NCBI RefSeq assembly: GCF_028369135.1
Contig: NZ_JAPWHW010000002.1
Coordinates: forward strand, 1-64,000
DNA length: 64,000 nt
From: Roseovarius sp. ZX-A-9
GTDB taxonomy: Bacteria; Pseudomonadota; Alphaproteobacteria; Rhodobacterales; Rhodobacteraceae
Direction of reading: 5' to 3'
Below the pieces are notes generated by a model. The model made no database searches and was not told the origin of the DNA. It was given only the letters and a program-made list of their open reading frames with translations. The position numbers and the translations under genes are program-made. Positions 34,335 through 44,394 of the stretch are shown one piece after another (position 1 is the stretch's first letter; the number at the start of each line of letters is the position of its first letter).

Positions 34335-37300
34335 TCAGATTTCCTCGACTTCCATCACACCTGCCAGACTCTTGATCGCGCCCTTGATCTGCGGGTTCAC
34401 CGGATAATCACACCCTGCGTCCAGTTCCACCTCGCCCGGCAGGTCCGGAGCCATCAAGCAAAAACGGATCGGCCCCGGGCGCGCCGACTTGGCCACCTCC
34501 CGCGCACTCTCCAGAACGCTCGCGACCGAGCCGATCGCATCCGGCGTTTCGACGAAGATTCGCAGCCCGGTGCTGCCCGCGTCGGCCACCACACCGTCAA
34601 TCGGCGCCACGCTGCGCGCCAGAAGCTTCAGCTGCTCAGATTCCATCGTCGCCTCGACCGTCACCACCACATGCGTCCCGGTCTCCAGGAATTCGCGCGA
34701 CTTCTCCAGCGTTTCGGAGAACATGGTGACTTCGTAGCCGCCCGTTGTATCGCTCAGTTGCACAAAGGCAAAACGATTGCCGCGCGCCGATTTGCGTTCC
34801 TGCCTGCCGGCCACGACGCCCGCCATCTTGAGCACGCAGGGCGCGCGTGCCGTGAGGTTCATCACCTCGTCCAGCGTCTTGACGTCCTTGCGCTTGAGAG
34901 CCGCCATGTAATCGTCCAGCGGGTGCCCCGAGAGGTAGAAGCCGATTGCCTTGAATTCTTCGGTCAGCCGTTCGGCGGGCAGCCAGTCATCCACCGGGCT
35001 GAGGCGCGGCTCGGGCAGGTCATCGCCCGCCTCACCAAACAGCGACACCTGATTGGAGTTCTTCTGCTCAAAGATCGCGCCGGAGTAGCTCATCAGCGGT
35101 TCCACCGCCTCGAACACCCGGCGGCGGTTGCGGTCCAGCACGTCGAATGCGCCAGCACGCGCCAGCATCTCCAGCGGGCGCTTGCCGATCCGCTTTAGAT
35201 CCACCCGTCGGGCGAAATCGTAAAGCGTGGCAAAATCCTGCCCCCCGCGCCCCTCGACAATCAGCCGCATCGCCTCGACGCCCACGTTCTTGAGCGCGCC
35301 CAGCGCATAGTGCAGCGTGCCTTCCTTGACCATGAAGGTCGCCTCGGACCGGTTCACGCAAGGTGGCGCATAGGGCAGGCCCAGCCCCTTCTTCACCTCT
35401 TCGAAATACACGGCCAACTTGTCGGTGAGGTGGATATCGCAATTCATCACCCCCGCCATGAATTCGACAGGGTGGTTGGCCTTCAGCCAAGCGGTCTGGT
35501 AGCTGACCACAGCATAGGCGGCGGCGTGCGATTTGTTGAAACCGTAATTGGCGAACTTGTCGAGAAGGTTCCAGACCTCGGTTGCCTTCTCCTTGCTCAC
35601 ACCGTTGTCGGCCGCCCCTTTCAGGAATTTCGGCCGCTCGGCATCCATCGCCGCCTGGATCTTCTTACCCATGGCGCGGCGCAGCAGGTCCGCACCGCCC
35701 AGGGAGTAGCCGGCCATTTCCTGCGCGATCTGCATCACCTGTTCCTGGTAGACGATGATCCCCTGGGTCTCGTCCAGGATGTGATCAACGGATGGATGCA
35801 GCCCTTCGCGCTCGCTCAGCCCGTTCTTCACCTCGCAGTATTTCGGGATGTTCTCCATCGGGCCGGGCCGGTAGAGCGCCACCAGGGCCACGATATCCTC
35901 GATACAGTTGGGCTTCATGCGCTTGAGCGCATCCATCATGCCCGAGCTTTCCACCTGGAACACCGCGACCGTCTTTGCCTTGGCATAAAGCTCGTAGGTC
36001 GCCGCATCATCGAGCGGGATCGCCCCGATATCGTTCTCGGCCCCCTCGGGCGGCTCGAAAAGCTGCCTGCCATCGGCAGCGATATGCAGCGAACGCCCCC
36101 CCGCCAGGATCTGCTGCACCGCGTTCTGTACCACGGTTAGCGTCTTCAGCCCGAGAAAGTCGAACTTCACCAGCCCCGCCTGTTCGACCCATTTCATGTT
36201 GAACTGGGTCGCAGGCATTTCCGAACGGGGATCCTGATAGAGCGGCACCAGCTCATCCAGAGGCCGGTCGCCGATCACCACGCCCGCCGCGTGGGTCGAT
36301 GCATTGCGCAACAGCCCCTCGACCTGCATGCCGTATTTCAGCAGCCGGTCCACGACCTCCTCGTTGCGTGCCTCCTCGCGCAGCCGGTCCTCCTGCGCCA
36401 GCGCCTGCTCGATGCTGACGGGTTTGACACCCTCGACCGGGATCATCTTGGACAGGCGGTCAACCTGACCGTAAGGCATCTGCAAAACACGGCCAATGTC
36501 GCGCACGGCGGCCTTGGACAGCAGCGCACCGAAGGTGATGATCTGCCCCACCCGGTCACGGCCGTATTTCTCCTGCACGTAGTGGATCACCTCTTCGCGG
36601 CGATCCATGCAGAAGTCGATGTCGAAGTCCGGCATCGAAACACGTTCAGGGTTCAGGAACCTCTCAAACAGCAGTGAATAGCGCAGCGGGTCAAGGTCCG
36701 TGATTGTCAGCGCATAGGCCACGAGGCTACCAGCCCCCGATCCGCGCCCCGGCCCCACCGGAATATCGCGGTCCTTGGCCCATTTGATGAAATCGGCAAC
36801 GATCAGGAAATAGCCGGGGAACCCCATGCCCTCGATGATGCCAAGCTCGAATTCCAGCCGCGCTTCATATTCCTCGACAGTCGCTGCGTGGGGAATGACC
36901 TTCAGGCGTTCGGCCAATCCCTCCTTGGCCTGGCGGCGCAACTCGTCAACTTCGTTATCGGCAAATTTCGGCAGGATCGGATCGCGGCGATAGGCGGCAA
37001 AGGCGCAGCGCTGCGCGATCTCGATGGTGTTCTCAAGCGCCTCGGGCAGGTCCGAAAACAGCGCCGCCATTTCACGCGGGCTTTTGAAATAGTGTTGCGC
37101 GGTCAGGCGGCGGCGCGGCGCAGCCTGATCCACATAGGCCCCATCGGCGATGCACAGCATCGCATCATGCGCCTCGTACATCTTGGGTTTGGGGAAATAG
37201 ACGTCATTGGTGGCGACCAGTGGCAGCCCCATCGCATAGGCCATCTCGACATGGCCACGCTCAGACAACCGCTCGGCCTCGGGCGCGCCGCCCTCACCGG

Positions 37301-37835
37301 GGTGGCGCTGCAACTCCACATAGAGCCGATCCCCGAAAGCGGCGGCCATCTGCCCCAACAGCGCCTCGGCGGCGGGGCGCTGCCCGGCCCGCAACAGCCT
37401 GCCGATCGGCCCGTCCGGCCCACCAGAGAGGCATATCAATCCGGTGGCGTGCTGTGCCAGTTCCTGCGGCGTGACATGCGGCAACTGCCCGTCGCCGCGC
37501 AGGTAGAGACACGAGTTGAGCTTCATCAGGTTTTCATACCCGGTCTCGTTCTGTGCCAGCAGAACAACCGGCGCGGGGGCCTTGGGGCGTTCGCCCGGCG
37601 CCACGTCAACATAGGCCAGATCGACCTGACAGCCCATGATCGGCTGAACGCCCGCCGCCTGCGCGCCCACGGCAAATTCCAGCGCCCCGAACATGTTGTT
37701 GGTGTCGGTGACCGCGACCGCAGGCATGCCGCCATCAACGCAAAGGCCCGGCAGCTTTTTCAGGCGCATCGCGCCCTCCAGCAGCGAATATTCGGTGTGA
37801 ACCCTGAGGTGAATGAATCGGGGGGAATTGCTCAT
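34335..37835 (-). CDS. dnaE: DNA polymerase III alpha subunit
   Basis: 1166 residues, full length. N-terminal PHP domain (FIHLRVHTEYSLLEGAMRLK), polymerase core with VGPGRGSGAGSLVAYAL and the catalytic acids in MPDFDIDFCMDRR, finger and thumb regions (MGKKIQAAMDAERPKF, FNKSHAAAYAVVSYQTAWLK), and a C-terminal OB fold and tau-binding region. The chromosomal replicase; single gene on its strand. This is the DnaE1 type by length. Confidence 0.96.
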   Translation of the reverse strand: MSNSPRFIHLRVHTEYSLLEGAMRLKKLPGLCVDGGMPAVAVTDTNNMFGALEFAVGAQAAGVQPIMGCQVDLAYVDVAPGERPKAPAPVVLLAQNETGYENLMKLNSCLYLRGDGQLPHVTPQELAQHATGLICLSGGPDGPIGRLLRAGQRPAAEALLGQMAAAFGDRLYVELQRHPGEGGAPEAERLSERGHVEMAYAMGLPLVATNDVYFPKPKMYEAHDAMLCIADGAYVDQAAPRRRLTAQHYFKSPREMAALFSDLPEALENTIEIAQRCAFAAYRRDPILPKFADNEVDELRRQAKEGLAERLKVIPHAATVEEYEARLEFELGIIEGMGFPGYFLIVADFIKWAKDRDIPVGPGRGSGAGSLVAYALTITDLDPLRYSLLFERFLNPERVSMPDFDIDFCMDRREEVIHYVQEKYGRDRVGQIITFGALLSKAAVRDIGRVLQMPYGQVDRLSKMIPVEGVKPVSIEQALAQEDRLREEARNEEVVDRLLKYGMQVEGLLRNASTHAAGVVIGDRPLDELVPLYQDPRSEMPATQFNMKWVEQAGLVKFDFLGLKTLTVVQNAVQQILAGGRSLHIAADGRQLFEPPEGAENDIGAIPLDDAATYELYAKAKTVAVFQVESSGMMDALKRMKPNCIEDIVALVALYRPGPMENIPKYCEVKNGLSEREGLHPSVDHILDETQGIIVYQEQVMQIAQEMAGYSLGGADLLRRAMGKKIQAAMDAERPKFLKGAADNGVSKEKATEVWNLLDKFANYGFNKSHAAAYAVVSYQTAWLKANHPVEFMAGVMNCDIHLTDKLAVYFEEVKKGLGLPYAPPCVNRSEATFMVKEGTLHYALGALKNVGVEAMRLIVEGRGGQDFATLYDFARRVDLKRIGKRPLEMLARAGAFDVLDRNRRRVFEAVEPLMSYSGAIFEQKNSNQVSLFGEAGDDLPEPRLSPVDDWLPAERLTEEFKAIGFYLSGHPLDDYMAALKRKDVKTLDEVMNLTARAPCVLKMAGVVAGRQERKSARGNRFAFVQLSDTTGGYEVTMFSETLEKSREFLETGTHVVVTVEATMESEQLKLLARSVAPIDGVVADAGSTGLRIFVETPDAIGSVASVLESAREVAKSARPGPIRFCLMAPDLPGEVELDAGCDYPVNPQIKGAIKSLAGVMEVEEI

Positions 37836-38187
37836 GCGACCCAGTCTAAAGGGTTTGCAGGTGAACTGAAATCACGAGTTGCTCTCGGAGCGCCCTCAAA
37901 TTTGATTTGCTGTAGGGCGCTTGCTCTTGACCCTGCCTCAGGTTCATCTGGATGGCATGTTCTTGCGGCCCGATCTGGTCTCATTCCAGCTCTCAACAGA
38001 CCGCAACCGGCACTTCTGAGGGCAAAACACCTGGCCCGCTGGGTTTGTCAGACGCAATTGCGATCAAAGGGCCGGCCACCTGTGGGGAATGCCGACTCGA
38101 ACAGCTTCACATTGACAAATACCCGGCATCTCTTACCCTAAAAGCCCATATTATTAGGGTAAATTCACATTATTGGGAGGAATTTTC
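37836..38187. other. Intergenic region between dnaE and the VPLPA-CTERM gene
   Basis: Divergent promoter region; no gene supported. The last 60 bases are AT-rich, with the repeated motif ATTATTAGGGTAAA/CACATTATT and a strong GGGAGG just before the ATG at 38188. Confidence 0.4.
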
Positions 38188-38841
38188 ATGAAAACGTTAT
38201 TGCTTGCAGCAGCCTTGGGGATGGTTTCGACAGCGGCCCTGGCGGCGACCTACACCTACGACTACTCGGCAAGTTTCAGCTCGAGAACGTATGACGCAAC
38301 TAGAGTTTCGTTGACCGATACCATTCAGGCCATGGGCACGATCACCGGTCAGATCACTCTTGATGACACGGTCATTATAGAATTTTCCCCCAACCAAATC
38401 AGATATGTCGCCCCCATCATCACCATTGATGGGATCGACATGTCCCTGTTCGAACGGCTACCCAGTAGCCTTACGGTGTACAACGACAGTGCAAATTCTG
38501 ATGCGCTGAGAGTCGGTACGCCCAGCTATAGTTCGGATATGGATGGTCGGTACATAAACTCTCTTTCCTTCAATTTTTTAGACGATTCAAAAACCGCGCT
38601 CTCGGATGCGAGCCTGCCAATCTCGCTCAACCTTGGCGACTGGAGAGATTCAATTCTGTACGTGGATTCGTTGCATTACTCCCGCGGCGTGCCGAGCTCG
38701 ACCTATACAGAAAGAGATAGAGTAACCTTTCAGTTCGATAGCCTGACGCCGGTGACGCCTGTTCCCCTGCCCGCTGGTATTTGGCTTTTGAGCGCCGGCT
38801 TGGCAGGGCTGGGCATGGTTCGACGCCGCAAACGCGGCTGA
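38188..38841 (+). CDS. Exported protein with VPLPA-CTERM sorting signal
   Basis: 217 residues from the ATG at 38188, which has GGGAGG upstream. Signal peptide MKTLLLAAALGMVSTAALAA, a beta-rich Ser/Thr/Asp-rich middle, then the C-terminal VPLPAGIWLLSAGLAGLG hydrophobic helix and a basic RRRKRG tail. This tripartite end is the VPLPA variant of PEP-CTERM signals, processed by an exosortase and linked to surface or polysaccharide export. Middle domain not recognised. No exosortase gene is in the window. Confidence 0.85.
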   Translation: MKTLLLAAALGMVSTAALAATYTYDYSASFSSRTYDATRVSLTDTIQAMGTITGQITLDDTVIIEFSPNQIRYVAPIITIDGIDMSLFERLPSSLTVYNDSANSDALRVGTPSYSSDMDGRYINSLSFNFLDDSKTALSDASLPISLNLGDWRDSILYVDSLHYSRGVPSSTYTERDRVTFQFDSLTPVTPVPLPAGIWLLSAGLAGLGMVRRRKRG

Positions 38842-39354
38842 GGTCAACCCGATCCAGTGACAGAGCCGCGCGGGCCTTTTGGGGGCGGTCATGAAGATTG
38901 TGAGCGATGGGCGAATGACCAATTGTCCGTCGACCTGCAATTCATGCGAATGCTCACGCGACAAATGGCAAAGACCAGGAAGGTCTTACGCGGCTCAGGC
39001 AAGAGTGACGTTGCGTCAAGCAAAGCCCCAGCAAAGCAAGGGGATCGACGGCCCGGCGGCGCCGGACCACGGGACACGGCCATATCTCGGCCCTTGCCAA
39101 ACTGTCCTGCCGCCGCGTAGCTTCTGGTTCAGGAATCCCGCGCGCCTCAACGCCGCATCGAGGTGGGCACCAAAAGGGCGGAGGTAACGCGGCGGGCAGC
39201 GCAGAATGCACATTTCTTTTCGTCTGAACGCAGCGGCGGACGTGTCGCGCAAGCTTTCACTGGATAAAACTGCGCCTGATCCGCGTTCGGCGGGTCTTGG
39301 ACCAAGCCGCGGCAAGGCCGGGCAGATCCACATCCGCCAAGAAGGGAACCGCGC
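38842..39354. other. Intergenic region upstream of the BMP-type transporter operon
   Basis: 513 bp with only short overlapping frames, none with convincing start signals. GC-rich stretches at 39040-39090 could form structure, but I cannot match a known riboswitch. It presumably holds the operon promoter. Confidence 0.4.
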
Positions 39355-40872
39355 GTGAGTACGCCGTTGCTGAGCCTGTCAGGCCTGACCAAGGCCTATC
39401 CCGGCGTGGTCGCCAATGACAACGTGTCCTTCGAGATCCAGCCGGGCGAAGTCCATGCCCTGCTGGGCGAGAACGGCGCGGGGAAATCCACGCTGGTCAA
39501 GATGATCTACGGCCTCGTGCGCCCCGACAGCGGCCAGATGATGCTGCATGGCAAGCCATTCGCGCCCACCCGGCCCAGTGCGGCGCGCGCCGCCGGCGTG
39601 GCGATGGTGTTTCAGCATTTCTCGCTCTTCGATGCGCTCAACGTGGCCGAGAACGTGGCACTGGGAATGGAAAACCCGCCGCCGATGGGCGATCTGGCCA
39701 CCCGAATCCGCGATGTGTCGGCAACCTACGGCCTGCCGCTCGATCCCTCGCGCACGGTGGGTGAGCTTTCAGCCGGTGAACGCCAGCGGGTCGAGATCAT
39801 CCGCTGCCTTTTGCAGGACCCCCGCTTGCTGATCATGGACGAGCCGACATCGGTGCTGACGCCGCAAGAGGTGGACATCCTCTTTGAAACCCTGCGCAAG
39901 CTGACCTCAGAAGGGGTGGCAATCCTCTATATCTCGCACAAGCTGGAGGAAATCCGCACGCTATGCGATCACGCCACGATCCTGCGATTGGGCAAGAATG
40001 TCGGCACCTGCATCCCGCGCGAAACCAGCGCCCGCGACATGGCCGAGTTGATGGTCGGCAGCGCCTTTGCCGCGCCCGAACGGGCCAGGCGCAACTTGGG
40101 CGAAGTGGCGCTGGAGCTGAGAGACCTCAACGCCGCGTCGCCCAGTGCCTTCGGCACATCGCTCAAGGGCATCAGCCTGAGCGTGCAGCAGGGCGAGATC
40201 CTCGGGTTGGGCGGGGTCGCTGGCAACGGCCAGGACGAGCTTCTGGCGGCGCTTTCCGGCGAGATACGCAGCGACGCGGAGGCGGTGCGCTTCATGGGGG
40301 AGCCCATCGGGCGCCTCGGCCCCGGCCCGCGCCGCAAGATGGGCCTGCTGACCGCACCCGAAGAGCGGCTGGGTCATGCCGCGGCCCCGGACATGAGCCT
40401 GACCGAAAACGCCCTGCTGACCGGTGCCGAACGCGAACATTTGATGCAGCGCGGCTTCCTGCGCTGGGGCGCGGCAGAGGCGTTCGCCCGCCGGATCATC
40501 AGCGCATTCGACGTGCGCACCCCCGGCCCCGACGTGGCAGCGCGGGCGCTGTCGGGCGGCAACCTGCAGAAATTCGTCATCGGCCGCGAGGTAATGCAAC
40601 GGCCCTCTGTGCTGGTGGTCAACCAGCCCACATGGGGCGTCGATGCCGCCGCCGCCGCCGCGATCCGGCAAGCGCTGCTGGATCTGGCGGCAAAAGGCAC
40701 AGCGATCATCTGCATCAGTCAGGACCTCGACGAGTTGATGGAAATCTCTGACCGGTTCGGCGCGCTGAACGAAGGGCGCCTGTCCGAGATCCGCCCGGCA
40801 CAGGGGCTGAGCGTAGACGAGATCGGCCTGATGATGGGCGGCGCACATGGTATGGAGGTGGCGCATGTCTAA
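39355..40872 (+). CDS. BMP-type nucleoside/sugar ABC transporter, dual ATP-binding protein
   Basis: 505 residues from a GTG start with GAAGGGA upstream. Two ABC cassettes: the first complete (GENGAGKST, LSAGERQRVEI, LLIMDEPTSVLTPQEVD), the second degenerate (GVAGNGQDEL, LSGGNLQKFVIGRE), as in YufO/RbsA-type proteins. Powers uptake through the two permeases that follow. Substrate probably a purine nucleoside or base, judged from the BMP-family partner. Confidence 0.88.
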   Translation: MSTPLLSLSGLTKAYPGVVANDNVSFEIQPGEVHALLGENGAGKSTLVKMIYGLVRPDSGQMMLHGKPFAPTRPSAARAAGVAMVFQHFSLFDALNVAENVALGMENPPPMGDLATRIRDVSATYGLPLDPSRTVGELSAGERQRVEIIRCLLQDPRLLIMDEPTSVLTPQEVDILFETLRKLTSEGVAILYISHKLEEIRTLCDHATILRLGKNVGTCIPRETSARDMAELMVGSAFAAPERARRNLGEVALELRDLNAASPSAFGTSLKGISLSVQQGEILGLGGVAGNGQDELLAALSGEIRSDAEAVRFMGEPIGRLGPGPRRKMGLLTAPEERLGHAAAPDMSLTENALLTGAEREHLMQRGFLRWGAAEAFARRIISAFDVRTPGPDVAARALSGGNLQKFVIGREVMQRPSVLVVNQPTWGVDAAAAAAIRQALLDLAAKGTAIICISQDLDELMEISDRFGALNEGRLSEIRPAQGLSVDEIGLMMGGAHGMEVAHV

Positions 40873-40923
40873 GCGGCCGGTTTTTGAGTATTTTCGCAAA
40901 GAAGAAGCTCGGAGTGGCGTGCC

Positions 40924-42006
40924 ATGCTGAGGCTGGAGCAGCGACCACAACCCTCACGCATGTGGGTGTATCTGACACCGCTCGTAGCGGTGGTGATCAC
41001 CATGATCGCCGGCGGTGCGCTCTTTGCCGCTTTGGGCAAGTCCCCGGTCGAGGCGATCGCGACCATTTTCTGGGAACCGCTCTTTGGCGAGTTTGCGTTC
41101 TATTACCGCCCACAGCTTCTGGTGAAGGCCGCGCCCCTGATCCTGATTGCCATCGGCCTAAGCCTGGGGTTTCGGGCGGGCATCTGGAACATCGGTGCCG
41201 AGGGGCAGTATATCCTCGGCGCGATCTGCGGTGCGGGCGTGGCACTGGCCGCCTACCCGTCTGAAAACGTGCTGATCTTTCCGGCGATGATCGTTGCGGG
41301 CGCGTTTGGCGGCTGGGCCTGGGGAATGATACCCGCCCTCTTGCGGGTGAAGTTCGGAACCAACGAAATTCTCGTCTCGCTGATGCTGGTCTACGTGGCC
41401 GAACAGTTATTGGCCGCGATGTCCCTTGGGCTGATGCGCAACCCCGAAGGCCACGGTTTTCCCGGCAGCCGCAATTTGCAGCAATACGAGGCCGCTCATA
41501 ATGCCGAATTGATCACCGGCAGCGGATTACACTGGGGCGTGGCGGCGGCGCTGATCGCGGTGATCTTTGCGTATATCCTGCTGAACCGGCATATTCTGGG
41601 CTATCACATCCGCCTGACCGGGCAGGCCCCGCGCGCCGCGCGGTTTGCGGGGGTCCGGCCAAATAGGTTGATCCTGTTCTGCCTTGGCACATCGGGCGCG
41701 CTGGCCGGGCTTGCGGGGATGTTCGAGGTCGCCGGACCTTCGGGGCAGATCAGCATTGATTTCAACGTCGGCTACGGCTTTACCGCGATCATCGTGGCGT
41801 TCCTTGGGCGGCTGCATCCGGTGGGGATCATGCTGGCGGGGCTATTGATGGCGCTGACTTACATTGGCGGTGAAATCGCGCAGTCGAACCTGCAATTGCC
41901 AGCTGCAGCGATCCAGTTGTTTCAGGGAATGCTGCTGTTTTTCCTGCTGGCGGTGGATGTGCTGGTGCAGTTCCGGCTGCGCTGGATACGGACGGAGGCA
42001 GCCTGA
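40924..42006 (+). CDS. BMP-type ABC transporter permease 1
   Basis: 360 residues, about nine hydrophobic segments, with the BPD_transp_2 features GFRAGIWNIGAEGQYILGAI and GTNEILVSLMLVYVAEQLL. Inner-membrane half of the transport channel (YufP-like). Its TGA overlaps the next ATG by one base (TGATG at 42006). Confidence 0.88.
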   Translation: MLRLEQRPQPSRMWVYLTPLVAVVITMIAGGALFAALGKSPVEAIATIFWEPLFGEFAFYYRPQLLVKAAPLILIAIGLSLGFRAGIWNIGAEGQYILGAICGAGVALAAYPSENVLIFPAMIVAGAFGGWAWGMIPALLRVKFGTNEILVSLMLVYVAEQLLAAMSLGLMRNPEGHGFPGSRNLQQYEAAHNAELITGSGLHWGVAAALIAVIFAYILLNRHILGYHIRLTGQAPRAARFAGVRPNRLILFCLGTSGALAGLAGMFEVAGPSGQISIDFNVGYGFTAIIVAFLGRLHPVGIMLAGLLMALTYIGGEIAQSNLQLPAAAIQLFQGMLLFFLLAVDVLVQFRLRWIRTEAA

Positions 42007-42926
42007 TGGACCTTTCCTCGATCAACCCGATCCTGCTTCTGGCCTCGCTCATGGTCGCGGCCACACCGATCCTGCTGGCAGCATTGGGCGAGCTGGTGGT
42101 GGAGCGCGCGGGCGTGCTGAACCTCGGGGTCGAAGGCATGATGATCACCGGCGCGATCTGCGGCTTTGCCATCGCGGTCGAGACCGGATCGCCTGTTGTC
42201 GGCTTCATTGGTGCTGCGCTGGGTGGCGCGCTGCTGTCGCTGCTCTTTGCCGGTCTCACGCAGTTCGCACTGGCCAATCAGGTGGCCTCGGGGCTGGCAC
42301 TCACGCTCTTTGGTTTGGGACTGAGTGCATTGCTGGGACAATCCTATGTCGGAGTAAAGCCGCCGCCGACGGCCAAGCTGGACATCCCGCTCTTGGGCGA
42401 TATCCCGGTGTTGGGACCGATCGTATTCGCGCATGACTGGATGGTGTATTTCGGTCTGGCCCTTACGCTGGTGGTCTGGGCGTTGCTGAAATTCACCCGC
42501 GCGGGGCTGATCCTGCGCGCGGTGGGCGAAAACCACGATGCGGCACATGCGCTGGGCTACAAGGTGGTCCGCGTGCGGGTGCTGGCGATCCTGTTCGGCG
42601 GGGCCTGTGCGGGCATGGGCGGGGCCTATCTCAGCCTCGTGCGGGTGCCGCAATGGACCGAAGGCATGACCGCGGGTGCGGGCTGGATCGCATTGGCACT
42701 GGTTGTCTTTGCCTCGTGGAAGGCCGGTCGCGTGCTGCTTGGCGCCTATCTCTTTGGCGGGGTCACGGTGCTGCAACTGAACCTGCAGGCGGCAGGGGTT
42801 GATATTCCTGTCGAATACCTTTCCATGTCACCTTATCTGATCACGATCCTGGTGCTGGTCATCCTGTCGGCGGACCGCAGCAGGGCGCCCGGCTCACTCG
42901 GGCGGGTCTTTCACGCCTCAAGCTGA
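42006..42926 (+). CDS. BMP-type ABC transporter permease 2
   Basis: 306 residues, about eight membrane segments. Contains ERAGVLNLGVEGMMITGAI and GAGWIALALVVFASWKAGR, typical of YufQ-like permeases. Pairs with permease 1. Overlaps it by one base and is followed 31 bp later by the binding-protein gene. Confidence 0.88.
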   Translation: MDLSSINPILLLASLMVAATPILLAALGELVVERAGVLNLGVEGMMITGAICGFAIAVETGSPVVGFIGAALGGALLSLLFAGLTQFALANQVASGLALTLFGLGLSALLGQSYVGVKPPPTAKLDIPLLGDIPVLGPIVFAHDWMVYFGLALTLVVWALLKFTRAGLILRAVGENHDAAHALGYKVVRVRVLAILFGGACAGMGGAYLSLVRVPQWTEGMTAGAGWIALALVVFASWKAGRVLLGAYLFGGVTVLQLNLQAAGVDIPVEYLSMSPYLITILVLVILSADRSRAPGSLGRVFHASS

Positions 42927-42957
42927 GGCAGAACTTGAAACAACAGGGGGAACTCTT

Positions 42958-44031
42958 ATGAAATTCACCAGATTGCTGACCGGAGCCGTTCTGGCGCTGG
43001 GACTGGCGAGCACCGCCATTGCCGAGGAAAAAACCAAGGTCGGATTCGTCTTTGTCGGCCCCATCGGCGACGGAGGCTGGACCTACGAGCATAATCAGGC
43101 TCGCCTCGCCATCGAGAAGGAATTCGGTGACAAGGTCGAAACCGTCTATGTCGAAAGCGTCGCCGAAGGCCCCGACAGCGAACGCGTCATGACGCAGATG
43201 GCGCTGAAGGGCGCGGATCTGATCTTTACCACCTCGTTCGGCTACATGGACCCGACGATCAACGTCGCCAAGAAGTTCCCGGACGTGAAATTCGAACACG
43301 CGACCGGCTACAAGACCGCGCCGAACGTATCGACCTATTCGGCACGCTTTTACGAAGGCCGCGCGGTGCAGGGCCATATCGCGGGCAAGATGACGAAATC
43401 AAACATCGTCGGCTATATCGGATCGGTCCCGATCCCCGAGGTTATCCGCGGCATCAACTCGGCCTATATTCACGCCAAGAAGGTGAACCCGGATGTCGAG
43501 TTCAAGATCGTCTGGGTGTTTGAATGGTTCAACCCCGCCAAAGAAGCAGACGCGGCCAAGGTGCTGATCGAACAGGGCGCGGATGTGATCCTGCAACACA
43601 CCGACAGTACCGCACCGCTTGCCGCTGCCGAAGAGGCAGGCAACGTGATCGGCTTTGGTCAGGCCTCCGACATGGCCGCCTACAAGGACGGCCCGCGTGT
43701 CAGCTCGATCATCGACAACTGGGGGCCCTACTATATCGCCCGCACCCGCGCCGTCATGGATGGCACCTGGGAGAGCGTTCCGACCTGGGACGGCATCGGC
43801 CCCGGCATGGTCGGCATCGGCGAGATCACCGACAGGGTGCCCGCAGATGTGAAGGCTGAGGCCATCGCACTCAAGGAGGCCATTGCCTCGGGCGAATACC
43901 ACCCCTTCACCGGCCCGCTCAACAAGCAGGACGGCTCGGCATGGCTCGAAGACGGGGAGATCGCCGATGACGGCACGCTGCTCGGCATGAACTTCTACGT
44001 GGAAGGGATCGAAGGCACCATCCCACAATAA
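42958..44031 (+). CDS. BMP family substrate-binding lipoprotein-like protein
   Basis: 357 residues. Signal peptide MKFTRLLTGAVLALGLASTAIAE, without a lipobox cysteine, so a soluble periplasmic protein. BMP/PnrA-type fold: VGFVFVGPIGDGGWTYEHNQ, VESVAEGPDSERVMTQMAL and LQHTDSTAPLAAAEEAG. Last gene of the operon, with GGGGGAA upstream. Captures the ligand (nucleoside-like by family) and delivers it to the permeases. Confidence 0.88.
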   Translation: MKFTRLLTGAVLALGLASTAIAEEKTKVGFVFVGPIGDGGWTYEHNQARLAIEKEFGDKVETVYVESVAEGPDSERVMTQMALKGADLIFTTSFGYMDPTINVAKKFPDVKFEHATGYKTAPNVSTYSARFYEGRAVQGHIAGKMTKSNIVGYIGSVPIPEVIRGINSAYIHAKKVNPDVEFKIVWVFEWFNPAKEADAAKVLIEQGADVILQHTDSTAPLAAAEEAGNVIGFGQASDMAAYKDGPRVSSIIDNWGPYYIARTRAVMDGTWESVPTWDGIGPGMVGIGEITDRVPADVKAEAIALKEAIASGEYHPFTGPLNKQDGSAWLEDGEIADDGTLLGMNFYVEGIEGTIPQ

Positions 44032-44053
44032 GCGCACCACTTGATGCCCGAAG

Positions 44054-44081
44054 GACCCCGCCCCGCGCGGGGTCTTTTTTT
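44054..44081 (+). terminator. Terminator of the BMP transporter operon
   Basis: Stem GACCCCG/CGGGGTC followed by seven T residues (44075-44081), 22 bp after the binding-protein stop codon. Confidence 0.85.
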
Positions 44082-44394
44082 ATCGCGCGAGCCAAAAACG
44101 CAACACGGCATCCGATCGCGATGGCATGGCCAAACCCGACCTTCCCGGCCCCTGCGAGCCAAAACATGCGGCATTGAGCCGAGAAATGCCGCTTTTCTCT
44201 GCCCGAGCCGAAGTTACGGCTTGCTATGTTTGTCAGGTGGTTTATCCGAACCCATAACGCGTTTCGCAATAATTCTGTTGCGCATCTTTTATTGCAAGAA
44301 CTCAGCACTACATAAGAGTATCGTGTATATTGCGCGTTCACCAAGCGCCCCGGCCGGGCGCGAGGCACCATATAAACAATAATAAAGAAGCAGC
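44082..44394. other. Promoter region of the desaturase gene
   Basis: No gene supported. Bases 44250-44390 are markedly AT-rich for this chromosome. TTGCAA (44293-44298) with a TAAGAG-like element about 17 bp on is a weak promoter candidate. Confidence 0.3.
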
